A DNA stretch of 39,482 nucleotides, taken from the NCBI RefSeq assembly GCF_900113935.1, contig NZ_FORF01000023.1, positions 1 through 39,482 of the forward strand. The letters run 5' to 3'. Of this stretch, positions 6,695 through 16,038 are shown piece after piece. Origin of the DNA: Aquamicrobium aerolatum DSM 21857. GTDB lineage: Bacteria; Pseudomonadota; Alphaproteobacteria; Rhizobiales; Rhizobiaceae. Under the pieces are notes generated by a model. It was not told the origin of the DNA. It worked only from the letters and a program-made list of their open reading frames with translations, and searched no databases. A program made the translations under genes and the position numbers. The number at the start of each line of letters is the position of its first letter. Position 1 is the stretch's first letter.

Positions 6695-8290
6695 ATGAAA
6701 CACCATTTGCTCAAAGCGTTCATGCTCTCTACCGCCGTCTTTGCCGTTGCGGGCGCCACTGTTCTGCCAGCTCAGGCGGAAGCAGTTTATAATCGGGGCA
6801 ACGATACCGACCCGACAACCCTCGATCACCACAAGACCTCAACGGTTGCCGAAGCCAATCTGATGCGCGACCTCTATGAGGGGCTCGTGGTGCAGAACAA
6901 CAAGGCCGAGGTCGTGCCGGGTGTCGCGGAAAGCTGGGATATTTCTGACGACGGGCTCGTCTACACGTTCAAGCTACGTGACAATGCCAAGTGGTCGAAC
7001 GGCGACCCTGTAAAGGCCAGCGACTTTGTGTTCGCCTATCAGCGCATCCAGAACCCGGCTACTGCGGCGCCTTACGCCAACATGCTGTACCCAATCCTGA
7101 ACGCGGAAGAGATCAACAAGGGCACGAAGCAGGCTGAAGAACTCGGTGCAAAAGCGATCGACGACCATACGCTCGAAATCACTCTCAACGCGCCGACACC
7201 ATACTTCCTTGAGCTTTTGACGCACCAGACCGGTCATCCGCTTCATCAGGTGTCGGTCGAGAAAAATGGTGATCAGTTCACGCGCCCGGGCAACATGGTG
7301 ACGAATGGCGCCTATATGCTCGAGAGCTTCACGCCCAACGACAAGATCACGATGCGCAAAAACCCGCACTTCCATGCAGCAGATGACGTGAAGATCGATG
7401 TGGTGAATTTTATCCCGTTCGAGGATCGCGCCACGTGCCTGCGACGTTTCGAGGCAAAGGAAGTTTTGTCCTGCTCGGATCTCGACAACCAGCAGATGGA
7501 CTACATGAAGCAGAACCTGGGCGACCAGGTTCATGTCGTGCCGTATCTCGGCGTCTACTATCTGCCGGTGAAGGTGAAGAAAGAAAAGCTGTCGGACCCA
7601 CGCGTGCGCCAGGCGATTTCCATGGCAATCGACCGCGATTTCCTGGCAACCGAAATCTGGCGTGGTTCGATGCTGCCAGCCTTCTCGTTCGTTCCGCCGG
7701 GGATCGGCAATTATGGCGAGAATGCCGTGCTGCCCTATGCTGAGGACGATATTCTCGACCGCGAGGACGCCGCCAAGGCGCTGCTGGCCGAAGCTGGTGT
7801 CGCGGAGGGCGCGCTCAGCGTCGAATTGCGCTACAACACGTCGGAAAACAACAAGAACACCATGACCGCAATTGGCGACATGCTGAAGAATGTCGGCATC
7901 AGCTCGACCATCGTCGAAATGGAAGGCACCGGCTACTTCGACTATATGAAGCAGGATGGCGACTTCGACATAACCCGCGCCGGGTGGATCGGCGATTATT
8001 CCGACCCGCAAAACTTTCTGTTCCTGTTTGAAAGCCAGAATCTCGGCTTCAACTATCCACGCTGGGCCAACGCCGACTATGACGCGCTGATGCAGAAGGC
8101 TGCGAAGACGATCGACCTGACTGAGCGTGCCGGTATCCTGAAAGAGGCGGAAACCCTTCTTCTGAAAGAACTGCCGATTATTCCGATTCTCTATTACTCG
8201 TCGGGATCTCTTGTGTCCGAAAAGCTGAAAGGCTGGGAAGACAATGTGATGAACGTTCACGGCACGAGGTGGATGTCGATCGAGCAATAA
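6695..8290 (+). CDS. oppA: Peptide ABC transporter substrate-binding protein OppA-like
   Basis: The 531-residue protein starts with a Sec signal peptide (MKHHLLKAF, hydrophobic core, LPAQA cleavage after about residue 28) and is a family 5 solute-binding protein. The segments DPTTLDHHKTSTVAEANL, YTFKLRDNAKWSNGDPV and the C-terminal IPILYYSSGSLV are OppA hallmarks. It captures oligopeptides in the periplasm for the permease encoded immediately downstream. The ATG at 6695 follows a near-perfect AGGAGGAAA ribosome-binding site; an in-frame TTG at 6677 is ignored. It is the first gene of the five-function operon oppA-oppB-oppC-oppDF. Substrate range (di-, oligo- or muropeptides) cannot be read. 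Confidence 0.92.
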   Translation: MKHHLLKAFMLSTAVFAVAGATVLPAQAEAVYNRGNDTDPTTLDHHKTSTVAEANLMRDLYEGLVVQNNKAEVVPGVAESWDISDDGLVYTFKLRDNAKWSNGDPVKASDFVFAYQRIQNPATAAPYANMLYPILNAEEINKGTKQAEELGAKAIDDHTLEITLNAPTPYFLELLTHQTGHPLHQVSVEKNGDQFTRPGNMVTNGAYMLESFTPNDKITMRKNPHFHAADDVKIDVVNFIPFEDRATCLRRFEAKEVLSCSDLDNQQMDYMKQNLGDQVHVVPYLGVYYLPVKVKKEKLSDPRVRQAISMAIDRDFLATEIWRGSMLPAFSFVPPGIGNYGENAVLPYAEDDILDREDAAKALLAEAGVAEGALSVELRYNTSENNKNTMTAIGDMLKNVGISSTIVEMEGTGYFDYMKQDGDFDITRAGWIGDYSDPQNFLFLFESQNLGFNYPRWANADYDALMQKAAKTIDLTERAGILKEAETLLLKELPIIPILYYSSGSLVSEKLKGWEDNVMNVHGTRWMSIEQ

Positions 8291-8348
8291 GCTTCTTCTC
8301 AGTTCGCCCATGCGCCATAAGGCGCGTGGGCCACTTTTGGAGCTGGCC

Positions 8349-9266
8349 ATGCTCGTTTATGTACTCCGGCGCCTTGCCAGCGCGATACCGACGCTGTTCA
8401 TCATCGTCACTCTGGCATTTTTCATGATCCGACTGGCACCCGGCGGGCCCTTCGATCTCGAGCGCCCGCTCGATCCGCTGATCATGAAAAATCTCGAGCG
8501 TGCCTACAATTTCGACAAGCCGCTGTGGCAGCAATTCGCCATTTACCTCGGCAATCTGGCGCAGGGCGATCTGGGGCCCTCGTTCACGCGGCGCGATTTC
8601 ACCGTCAACGACCTTTTCCGCACCGGTCTGCCCGTCTCGATCCAGATCGGCGGGCTCGCATTGTTGATCGCGTTGATCGTCGGCGTCTGCTTGGGAACGC
8701 TGGCTGCGCTGCGGCAGAATACGTGGATCGACTACATGGTGGTCGGCACCGCCACCTTCGGCATCACCATTCCCACCTTCGTCATCGCTCCCATCCTGTC
8801 GCTGGTCTTTGGCGTCATGATGGGGTGGTTGCCTGCGGGCGGGTGGGGAACATGGCAGCACATGGTCCTGCCTGTTGCGACACTGGCGCTGCCACAGATC
8901 GCCATCATCGCCAGACTGACACGCGGCGCAATGATCGAAGCCTTGCGTTCCAACCATGTGCGAACCGCGCGCGCCTATGGCCTTCCGACACGCGTCGTCG
9001 TCGGGGTGCACGCTCTTCGAGCTGCCATCCTGCCGGTTGTGTCTTATCTCGGGCCCACGGCGGCCGCGCTTCTGACGGGCTCGGTCGTCGTGGAAACCAT
9101 CTTCGGCATCCCCGGCATCGGGCGCTATTTCGTGCAGGGTGCGCTGGGCCGCGACTACACACTGGTGATGGGAACGGTCGTGGTGATCGCGTGCTTCGTG
9201 ATTCTTTTCAATCTGATAGTCGACATTGTTTATGCGTGGCTTGATCCACGGGTGCGCTATGACTGA
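8349..9266 (+). CDS. oppB: Peptide ABC transporter permease OppB
   Basis: The 305-residue inner-membrane permease has the standard OppB/DppB length. Its first membrane helix follows MLVYVLRRLASAIPTLF, and the EAA loop reads EALRSNHVRTARAYGLP, the ATPase docking site. The end TVVVIACFVILFNLIVD is typical. The ATG at 8349 has GGAG in front and gives the family start; the earlier in-frame ATG at 8310 would add a non-family extension. It overlaps oppC by 8 bases (ATGACTGA), which indicates coupled translation of the two permease subunits. Confidence 0.92.
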   Translation: MLVYVLRRLASAIPTLFIIVTLAFFMIRLAPGGPFDLERPLDPLIMKNLERAYNFDKPLWQQFAIYLGNLAQGDLGPSFTRRDFTVNDLFRTGLPVSIQIGGLALLIALIVGVCLGTLAALRQNTWIDYMVVGTATFGITIPTFVIAPILSLVFGVMMGWLPAGGWGTWQHMVLPVATLALPQIAIIARLTRGAMIEALRSNHVRTARAYGLPTRVVVGVHALRAAILPVVSYLGPTAAALLTGSVVVETIFGIPGIGRYFVQGALGRDYTLVMGTVVVIACFVILFNLIVDIVYAWLDPRVRYD

Positions 9267-10404
9267 CCAGATTGCGGCAACAAAGGATTACAAGGCAGTC
9301 GCGGGGCGCTCTCTCGGGCAGGACGCGTGGATAAGGCTCAAGCGGAACCGTGCCGCAGTTGCCAGCGCGATCGTGTTGTTGTTGATCGCCATGGCAGGCA
9401 TCGTTGGGCCGTGGATACACACGCACCCATATGACCGCATCTATCCGCAATATGTGCGCGCGCCAGCCAGCCTGGAGGCCTACCCAAAAGAAGAAGCGAT
9501 CATCCCCGCTTTTGAGAGTGTCCTGGCGCGCGCGCGCGTCAGTATCGGCGAAATCGACGTCTCCGGCTCCACGGTGCGTGCGCCGGTGTCCAGTACAAGC
9601 GCACTGGATCCCCGGATCGTCCGCTATGTCGATCGCTCTGATCTCTTCTCGAATGCCCGTCTCGTTGATGAAGGTGGCAGCGCCCTTCCTGAAGGCGCGA
9701 CCAGTGGCTTCATGGAAGCCGACGTTCAACGGCTTCACTTCCTGTTTGGAACCGACGCCAATGGACGCGACGTGCTGGCCCGAACCCTGATCGGCGTTCG
9801 AATTTCGCTGGCCATCGGTGTTCTGGCGTCAGTGATGGCTCTCTTGCTCGGTGTCACCTATGGCGCTGTGGCCGGCTATATGGGTGGACGCATCGACAAT
9901 GTGATGATGCGGATCATCGACATCCTCTATTCGCTGCCGTTTATCTTCTTCGTCATTCTGTTGGTGGTGTTTTTCGGACGAAGTTTCGTGCTGATCTTCA
10001 TTGCCATCGGCTGCACCGAATGGCTGGACATGGCGCGCATCGTGCGGGGCCAGACACTGACGATCAAGCGACAGGAATATGTCCAGGCAGCCGAAGCCCT
10101 CGGCGTGTCGGATGCAGGCATCGTGCGACGCCACATCATCCCGAACGCACTGGGGCCGGTCGTAGTGTTCGTCACTCTTCTGGTTCCGAAAGCGATCCTG
10201 CTCGAAAGCCTCCTGTCGTTTCTCGGACTGGGCGTTCAGGAGCCTCTCACAAGCCTTGGCCTGCTCATCGCCGAGGGGGCATCGAACATGCGCGGGGCAG
10301 CGTGGCTGCTCCTCTATCCAGCCGTCACGCTGACAGCGATTCTGTTCGCGCTCAACTTCCTTGGCGATGGCCTGCGCGACGCGCTTGACCCGAAGGATCG
10401 CTGA
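9259..10404 (+). CDS. oppC: Peptide ABC transporter permease OppC, with extended first periplasmic loop
   Basis: The 381-residue permease carries a first membrane helix at about residues 30-52, then roughly 110 polar residues before the conserved [18 protein letters not shown] segment. The remaining helices follow, with the EAA loop [20 protein letters not shown] near residue 275. Classical OppC is about 300 residues, so the extra length is concentrated in the periplasmic stretch after helix 1. The start at 9259 is inside the oppB stop region (8-base overlap). It forms the heterodimeric channel with OppB. The insertion may contact the binding protein, though similar long forms occur in related transporters. 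Confidence 0.9.
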   Translation: MTDQIAATKDYKAVAGRSLGQDAWIRLKRNRAAVASAIVLLLIAMAGIVGPWIHTHPYDRIYPQYVRAPASLEAYPKEEAIIPAFESVLARARVSIGEIDVSGSTVRAPVSSTSALDPRIVRYVDRSDLFSNARLVDEGGSALPEGATSGFMEADVQRLHFLFGTDANGRDVLARTLIGVRISLAIGVLASVMALLLGVTYGAVAGYMGGRIDNVMMRIIDILYSLPFIFFVILLVVFFGRSFVLIFIAIGCTEWLDMARIVRGQTLTIKRQEYVQAAEALGVSDAGIVRRHIIPNALGPVVVFVTLLVPKAILLESLLSFLGLGVQEPLTSLGLLIAEGASNMRGAAWLLLYPAVTLTAILFALNFLGDGLRDALDPKDR

Positions 10405-10405
10405 C

Positions 10406-12034
10406 ATGGTCGACAATCCAATCCTCAAGGTTCGCGGTCTGAACGTCGAGTTCGAAACCAATGACGGCATCGTTCACGCCGTGAAAGACGTCGATCTCGA
10501 CGTCATGCCCGGCGAGACAATTGCAATCGTCGGTGAATCCGGGTCCGGCAAAAGCCAGACCACGATGGCGCTGATGGGACTGCTGGCGGCCAATGGCAGT
10601 GCACGCGGTTCTGCCAGCTATCGCGGTCAGGAACTCATCGGGATGTCCGAGAGTCAGCTCAACAAGATTCGCGGTCGCAAGATCACCATGATCTTTCAGG
10701 AGCCGATGACCTCGCTTGACCCGCTCTATCGTGTCGGACGCCAGATCGCCGAACCCTTGAGGTTCCACGGTGGCTTATCCACCAAGGCTGCACACCAGCG
10801 GGCAATTGAACTTCTGGAGCTTGTCGGCATCCCGGACCCAGGCCGACGGATCGATGCCTATCCTCACGAGCTTTCCGGGGGGCAGCGCCAGCGGGTGATG
10901 ATCGCGATGGCACTTGCCAACAATCCTGATGTGCTGATCGCAGATGAGCCGACTACCGCACTTGATGTCACCATTCAGGCGCAAATCCTTTCCCTGCTTG
11001 CCGAGCTTCAGAAAAAGATTGGCATGGCGATTGTGTTCATCACGCACGATCTCGGTATCGTAAAACGGTTCGCTGATCGTGTTTATGTCATGCGGGCTGG
11101 CGAAGTGGTGGAGGCAGGCGAAACCAGTGCCTTGTTTGCCGCGCCTGAGCACTCTTACACGCAGATGCTACTGGCAGCAGAGCCGACGGGAACCAAACCT
11201 CCCGCTGCTCCAAACGCACCCATTCTTCTTGAGGGCAGCGACGTCGAGGTCGTGTTCGGCACGGGTGGAGGCTGGTTCTCCCGGGCCGGCAGCAGTGAGA
11301 TTCGGGCTGTCGACGGGGTGTCGGTTGGCCTACGCGAAGGCCAGACGATCGGCGTGGTTGGCGAATCAGGCTCGGGCAAGTCGACGCTCGGGCGCGCGCT
11401 CCTGCGACTGCTGCCCTCAAACGGCACGGTCACTTTCGAAGGCCAGGACATCAGCCTCGCCGACAAGCGAATGATGCGCCCCCTGCGCAAGGAGCTGCAA
11501 CTGGTCTTTCAGGACCCGTTCGGTTCATTATCGCCCCGCATGACGGTCGGACAGATCGTCACCGAAGGGCTGAAAGTCCACGAGCCCCATTTGCCCGCCC
11601 ACGAACGCGACCGGCGCGCGATTGAAGCGCTGGAAGAAGTTGGCCTCGACCCGGTGATGCGCAATCGCTATCCGCACGAATTCTCTGGTGGCCAGCGTCA
11701 ACGTATTGCGATAGCGCGCGCCATGATCCTCAAACCCAAGGTGGTTGTTCTGGACGAGCCGACTTCGGCGCTTGATAGGTCCGTGCAAAAGCAAATTGTC
11801 GACCTGCTGCGGGACCTTCAACTGGCTCACGGGCTGTCCTATCTTTTCATCAGCCACGATCTCGCGGTCGTCCGCGCAATGGCCGACCACATTATTGTCA
11901 TGAAACAGGGCCAGATCGTCGAGCAAGGCCCGACTGACATGATTTTCGACAATCCCCAACAGCCCTACACAAAAGCGCTGATGGCCGCCGCGATTGACGG
12001 AACCCCATTCCGGCAGACATCGGGACCGGCGTAA
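10406..12034 (+). CDS. Fused OppD-OppF dual ATPase of the peptide ABC transporter
   Basis: The 542-residue protein contains two complete ABC domains in one chain. The first has Walker [10 protein letters not shown], signature LSGGQRQRV and Walker [13 protein letters not shown]. The second, from about residue 270, has [21 protein letters not shown] and [11 protein letters not shown]. It corresponds to OppD and OppF fused, as in YejF/GsiA-type ATPases, and powers the OppBC channel. The ATG at 10406 begins one base after the oppC stop and gives [14 protein letters not shown]. Both nucleotide-binding sites look intact. It ends the operon; glmU follows after 63 bases on the same strand. Confidence 0.93.
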   Translation: MVDNPILKVRGLNVEFETNDGIVHAVKDVDLDVMPGETIAIVGESGSGKSQTTMALMGLLAANGSARGSASYRGQELIGMSESQLNKIRGRKITMIFQEPMTSLDPLYRVGRQIAEPLRFHGGLSTKAAHQRAIELLELVGIPDPGRRIDAYPHELSGGQRQRVMIAMALANNPDVLIADEPTTALDVTIQAQILSLLAELQKKIGMAIVFITHDLGIVKRFADRVYVMRAGEVVEAGETSALFAAPEHSYTQMLLAAEPTGTKPPAAPNAPILLEGSDVEVVFGTGGGWFSRAGSSEIRAVDGVSVGLREGQTIGVVGESGSGKSTLGRALLRLLPSNGTVTFEGQDISLADKRMMRPLRKELQLVFQDPFGSLSPRMTVGQIVTEGLKVHEPHLPAHERDRRAIEALEEVGLDPVMRNRYPHEFSGGQRQRIAIARAMILKPKVVVLDEPTSALDRSVQKQIVDLLRDLQLAHGLSYLFISHDLAVVRAMADHIIVMKQGQIVEQGPTDMIFDNPQQPYTKALMAAAIDGTPFRQTSGPA

Positions 12035-12097
12035 ACTGAACAGCAAGCCCTTGCTGGTAAACAGGACCAGCTGAACCTTGATCGAACCGGAATTACC

Positions 12098-13462
12098 ATG
12101 AGTCACCGAAGCTGCCTGTCTGTCGTTCTCGCCGCTGGCGAGGGCACCCGCATGAAGAGCGCCCTGCCCAAAGTGCTGCATCCGCTCGCCGGCCTGCCGC
12201 TGGTCGCGCACGCTGTGAAAGCAGCGCGGATGACGGACGGTGTCGACGTGGCTCTGGTTGTTGGCCGTGGTGCAGAAGAGGTCCGCGCGGCAGTTCTGCC
12301 CTACGCGCCGGATGCCGAAACTTTCCTCCAGAAAGAGCGTCTTGGCACTGCCCATGCTGTCCTCTCGGCAAGGGAGAAGATCGCGCGCGGCTATGATGAC
12401 ATCCTGGTCCTGTTCGGCGACACGCCACTGGTCCAGCCCGATGCGCTTGCGGCTCTGCGCGCTGCGATTGCCGGCGGTGCCGTTGTCGCGGTGATGGGTT
12501 TTCGCGCACCTGATCCGACCGGCTACGGTCGCCTGCTCGAACAGGACGGAAAGCTCGTCGCCATCCGCGAGCACAAGGACGCCACTGACGAGGAGCGCGC
12601 AATCGACTTCTGCAATGGCGGCATCATGGCGATTGCGGGCAACGAGGCGCTGGCTCTTCTGGACGCAGTCGGAAATGCCAACTCCAAGGGCGAGTATTAT
12701 CTGACGGACATCGTCGAAATCGCCGCCGCGCGCGGCCTCACAGTCGTTGCGACCGAAGCGGCCTATGAAAGCGTCCTCGGCATCAACACGCGCGCCGAGC
12801 TGGCCGAAGCCGAGGCAATCTGGCAGCAGCGACGTCGTCATGCACTGATGCTGTCTGGTGTTTCGATGGTCGCGCCCGAAACGGTATTCCTGTCGCACGA
12901 CACAGAGATCGAAGCGGAAGTTCATCTGGAACCGAACATCGTGTTCGGGCCCGGTGTCACCGTCGGATCTGGCGCTCGCATCCGCGCCTTCTCGCATCTG
13001 GAAGGCGCAAGCATCGGACCAGCCGCAGAGATTGGACCTTATGCGCGCTTGCGTCCCGGTGCCCAGATTGGCGACAGCGCCAAGGTCGGCAACTTCTGCG
13101 AGGTCAAGAACGCCGTTGTGGACACAGGCGCGAAGATCAACCACCTGACCTATATCGGCGACGCCCATATCGGTGCAAAAGCCAATATCGGCGCAGGCAC
13201 GATCACCTGCAACTATGACGGGTTCCTGAAGCATCATACAGAGATCGGCGCTGGAGCATTCATCGGCTCCAATTCGTCACTGGTTGCGCCCGTGACGATT
13301 GCCGCTGGCGGCTATATTGCGTCCGGCAGTGTCATTACAAACGATGTTCCCGCAGATGCGCTCGCCTTCGGTCGTGCTCGCCAGCACAACAAGGAAGGGC
13401 TTGGCCGCAGGCTGCGCGACATCCTAGCGGCGCGCAAGGCGGCAAATAAATCGACGTCTTAG
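12098..13462 (+). CDS. glmU: Bifunctional UDP-GlcNAc pyrophosphorylase / glucosamine-1-phosphate acetyltransferase GlmU
   Basis: The 454-residue product has the N-terminal uridylyltransferase domain ([21 protein letters not shown] at about residues 9-29) and a C-terminal left-handed beta-helix of hexapeptide repeats (for example [34 protein letters not shown]). It acetylates glucosamine-1-phosphate and then couples it to UTP, giving UDP-GlcNAc for peptidoglycan and lipopolysaccharide. Length is standard. It precedes glmS on the same strand, so two steps of the same pathway are adjacent, separated by 156 bases. Confidence 0.97.
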   Translation: MSHRSCLSVVLAAGEGTRMKSALPKVLHPLAGLPLVAHAVKAARMTDGVDVALVVGRGAEEVRAAVLPYAPDAETFLQKERLGTAHAVLSAREKIARGYDDILVLFGDTPLVQPDALAALRAAIAGGAVVAVMGFRAPDPTGYGRLLEQDGKLVAIREHKDATDEERAIDFCNGGIMAIAGNEALALLDAVGNANSKGEYYLTDIVEIAAARGLTVVATEAAYESVLGINTRAELAEAEAIWQQRRRHALMLSGVSMVAPETVFLSHDTEIEAEVHLEPNIVFGPGVTVGSGARIRAFSHLEGASIGPAAEIGPYARLRPGAQIGDSAKVGNFCEVKNAVVDTGAKINHLTYIGDAHIGAKANIGAGTITCNYDGFLKHHTEIGAGAFIGSNSSLVAPVTIAAGGYIASGSVITNDVPADALAFGRARQHNKEGLGRRLRDILAARKAANKSTS

Positions 13463-13618
13463 GTCGGCCGCCCGGCTAACCTTAACGTCCAACAATCATC
13501 ATCAGCTCAATTCGTGCGGTGACACCGACACGATCTGCAACCATAAGTGATTTGGGCGAATGTAAAGTGGACAATAACACTTCGCTTCGTCTGAACGGGT
13601 TTGGGAAGGGTAATATAA

Positions 13619-15442
13619 ATGTGCGGAATAGTCGGTATTGTCGGGCGCTCGCCCGTTGCACCGCTTATTGTTGATGCGCTGAAACGTCTCGAATACCGCG
13701 GATACGATTCTGCTGGCGTCGCGACCATTTCGGAAGGCCAACTGGGGCGGCGCCGCGCGGAAGGCAAGCTGGTCAATCTCGAGCGCAAGATCATCGACGA
13801 TCCGCTGGCTGGCAACATCGGGATCGGTCACACGCGCTGGGCAACCCACGGCGTGCCCAATGAGACCAACGCGCATCCCCATTTTTCCGAAAATGTCGCC
13901 ATTGTGCACAACGGCATCATCGAGAATTTCGCCGAACTGCGCGCCACGCTGATTGCCGACGGCTACGTTTTTTCCTCGCAGACCGACACCGAAGTGGTCG
14001 CGCATCTGATCTCGCGCGAGCTTGCCAGCGGCCTGGCGCCGGTCGAGGCTGCCCATTCCGCTCTCCTCAAGCTTCAGGGTGCGTTCGCACTCGCCATCAT
14101 GTTCCGGGGCGACGAGGATATGATCGTCGCCGCACGCAACGGCCCTCCCCTTGCCGTCGGTTATGGCGATGGCGAGATGTATCTGGGCTCGGATGCGATT
14201 GCGCTTGCCCCCTTCACCAACGCGATCACCTATCTGGAAGATGGCGACTGGGCGATCGTGCGTCATGGCGGCGTCGAGATCTTCGATCTTGAAGGCAATC
14301 GCGTCGAACGCCGTCGTCAACAGTCCATTGGCACCAGCTATATGGTCGACAAGGGCAATTATCGCCATTTTATGGAAAAAGAGATCTATGAGCAGCCGGA
14401 GGTGATTTCTCACTCGCTGGCGCACTATCTCGACTTCGCAAATGGCACCGCCCGCAAGCTCGACGCCCCGTTTGATTTTGCCAAGATCGACCGTCTGGCG
14501 ATTGCCGCCTGCGGCACCGCCTACCTCGCCGGCATGATCGGCAAGTACTGGTTCGAACGGCTGGCCCGCCTGCCCGTCGACATCGACGTCGCGTCGGAAT
14601 TCCGCTACCGCGAGATGCCGCTTTCGTCGAATGACGGCGCGCTGTTCATCTCCCAGTCCGGCGAAACCGCCGATACGCTTGCTTCCTTGCGCTATTGCCG
14701 CCAGCAGGGACTAAAGATCGGCGCCGTTGTGAACGTGCGCGAATCCACGATTGCGCGCGAGTCCGATGGAACATTCCCAACCCTTGCCGGGCCGGAAATC
14801 GGCGTAGCATCAACCAAGGCCTTTACCTGCCAGCTGGCCGTCCTTGCGTCTCTTGCCGTGCGTGCGGCAGCCGAACGCGGCCATATCGACGCCGAGCGCG
14901 AGCGCGAACTGGTGCGGGAACTGTCCGAGACGCCAAAGCTTGCCAACCATGCGCTGAAACTCGCTCCGCAGATCGAGAAGCTGGCGCGTGAACTGGCCCA
15001 CGTAAAGCACGTGCTTTATCTGGGACGCGACACCAGCTATCCGCTGGCGCTGGAAGGTGCGCTGAAGCTCAAGGAAATCTCCTATATTCACGCTGAAGGC
15101 TATGCTGCGGGTGAACTGAAGCATGGGCCGATCGCACTGATCGACGAGAACATGCCGGTCGTCGTCATTGCACCCTACGACCACATCTTCGAGAAGACCG
15201 TCTCGAACATGCAGGAAGTGGCGGCTCGCGGCGGCAAGATCATCCTGATCACCGACGCGAAGGGCGCTGCACATTCGACTGTCGCGACGCTCGACACGAT
15301 CATCGTTCCCGATGCACCGGACATTGCTGCGCCAATCATCTACGCGCTCCCGCTGCAGATGCTGGCCTATTATACTGCCGTGTTCATGGGCACCGACGTC
15401 GATCAGCCGCGCAACCTGGCAAAGTCCGTCACGGTCGAATAG
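13619..15442 (+). CDS. glmS: Glutamine--fructose-6-phosphate aminotransferase GlmS
   Basis: The 607-residue enzyme starts MCGIVGIVG, so Cys2 becomes the N-terminal glutaminase nucleophile after methionine removal. Two SIS sugar-isomerase domains follow (ISQSGETADTL, then EGYAAGELKHGPIALI), and the C-terminus DQPRNLAKSVTVE is the family signature. It makes glucosamine-6-phosphate, feeding the GlmM/GlmU route. The ribosome-binding site is AAGGG about 11 bases upstream. No glmS ribozyme was recognised in the 156 bases upstream. Confidence 0.97.
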   Translation: MCGIVGIVGRSPVAPLIVDALKRLEYRGYDSAGVATISEGQLGRRRAEGKLVNLERKIIDDPLAGNIGIGHTRWATHGVPNETNAHPHFSENVAIVHNGIIENFAELRATLIADGYVFSSQTDTEVVAHLISRELASGLAPVEAAHSALLKLQGAFALAIMFRGDEDMIVAARNGPPLAVGYGDGEMYLGSDAIALAPFTNAITYLEDGDWAIVRHGGVEIFDLEGNRVERRRQQSIGTSYMVDKGNYRHFMEKEIYEQPEVISHSLAHYLDFANGTARKLDAPFDFAKIDRLAIAACGTAYLAGMIGKYWFERLARLPVDIDVASEFRYREMPLSSNDGALFISQSGETADTLASLRYCRQQGLKIGAVVNVRESTIARESDGTFPTLAGPEIGVASTKAFTCQLAVLASLAVRAAAERGHIDAERERELVRELSETPKLANHALKLAPQIEKLARELAHVKHVLYLGRDTSYPLALEGALKLKEISYIHAEGYAAGELKHGPIALIDENMPVVVIAPYDHIFEKTVSNMQEVAARGGKIILITDAKGAAHSTVATLDTIIVPDAPDIAAPIIYALPLQMLAYYTAVFMGTDVDQPRNLAKSVTVE

Positions 15443-15521
15443 ACCAACTCCAGCACAAACGAAGCTCGGCAGGTTTTCCGCCTGCCGCTCGCTTCCGCGC
15501 TCAAAATACCGACAAAAGAAA

Positions 15522-15541
15522 AGCCGGGCTAAAACCCGGCT
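15522..15541. terminator. Bidirectional hairpin terminator between glmS and hupB
   Basis: AGCCGGG (15522-15528) pairs with CCCGGCT (15535-15541) around a 6-base loop. On the minus strand the stem is followed by TTTTCTTTTG, a good uridine tract for hupB. On the plus strand the tract is weaker (cttcaata), but the hairpin is also the only terminator candidate for glmS. Confidence 0.75.
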
Positions 15542-15575
15542 CTTCAATACACATCTGGGAAGACTGACGACTGTC

Positions 15576-15848
15576 TTAGTTCACAGCGTCTTTCAGGCCC
15601 TTGCCGGCCGAGAACTTCGGCACGTTGCGGGCTGGAATCTGTACTTCAGCACCGGTCTGCGGGTTGCGGCCCGTTGAAGCTTCACGCTTCGAAACCGTGA
15701 AATTGCCAAAACCGATCAGGCGAACATCGCCACCTTTCTTCAGCTCTTCGGTGATCACCGAGAAAACTGAATCGACGGCCGACTGAGCGTCACCCTTGGA
15801 CAGCTTCGCTGCCTCCGCCACGGCGGATACGAGTTCGTTCTTGTTCAT
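15576..15848 (-). CDS. hupB: DNA-binding protein HU
   Basis: The 90-residue histone-like protein starts MNKNELVSAVAEAAKLSKGDA and contains the HU/IHF signature GFGNFTVSKREASTGRNPQTG (about residues 46-66), the DNA-intercalating beta arm. It bends and compacts DNA as a dimer. Its position directly downstream of lon on the same strand reproduces the clpP-clpX-lon-hupB order found widely in proteobacteria. It has an AAGGA ribosome-binding site, its own promoter and its own terminator. Confidence 0.97.
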   Translation of the reverse strand: MNKNELVSAVAEAAKLSKGDAQSAVDSVFSVITEELKKGGDVRLIGFGNFTVSKREASTGRNPQTGAEVQIPARNVPKFSAGKGLKDAVN

Positions 15849-15903
15849 TGAAGAAATCCTTCCCTGTGAAAGACCGGCATGAGACTCAACCGGCTGAAGG
15901 CGG

Positions 15904-15932
15904 ATTTTATGGAATCACGCGCAAAGCACCAA
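15904..15932 (-). promoter_or_regulatory. Candidate sigma70 promoter of hupB
   Basis: On the minus strand TTGGTG (15932-15927) and TAAAAT (15909-15904) are separated by exactly 17 bases, 55 bases upstream of the hupB start. The -10 box is close to consensus. Confidence 0.55.
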
Positions 15933-15985
15933 GGGCAAATGTCTTAAAACGCCCGGTTTTCCCGGTTTTCTGCGGGCTTGAGAGC

Positions 15986-16013
15986 AAAAAGGCCGGGGTT
16001 TTACCCGGCCTTT
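15986..16013 (-). terminator. Rho-independent terminator of lon
   Basis: AAAGGCCGGG (15988-15997) pairs with CCCGGCCTTT (16004-16013), a 10-bp stem with a 6-base loop. On the minus strand it is followed by TTTTTG, just past the lon stop codon. Confidence 0.88.
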
Positions 16014-16038
16014 CGCTATTTTTCGACTGACCGCCCGA

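Noticed and set aside
6974-8350. A 458-codon minus-strand ORF opposite oppA
   Set aside because: Antisense to a clear binding-protein gene; composition is shadow-like (His/Val/Arg rich) with no motif.
11528-13237. A 569-codon minus-strand ORF opposite oppDF and glmU
   Set aside because: It spans two confidently identified genes on the other strand and shows no family motif.
13463-13618. A glmS ribozyme before glmS
   Set aside because: That ribozyme is characteristic of Gram-positive glmS leaders, and no matching cleavage-site and P2 core pattern was recognised here.
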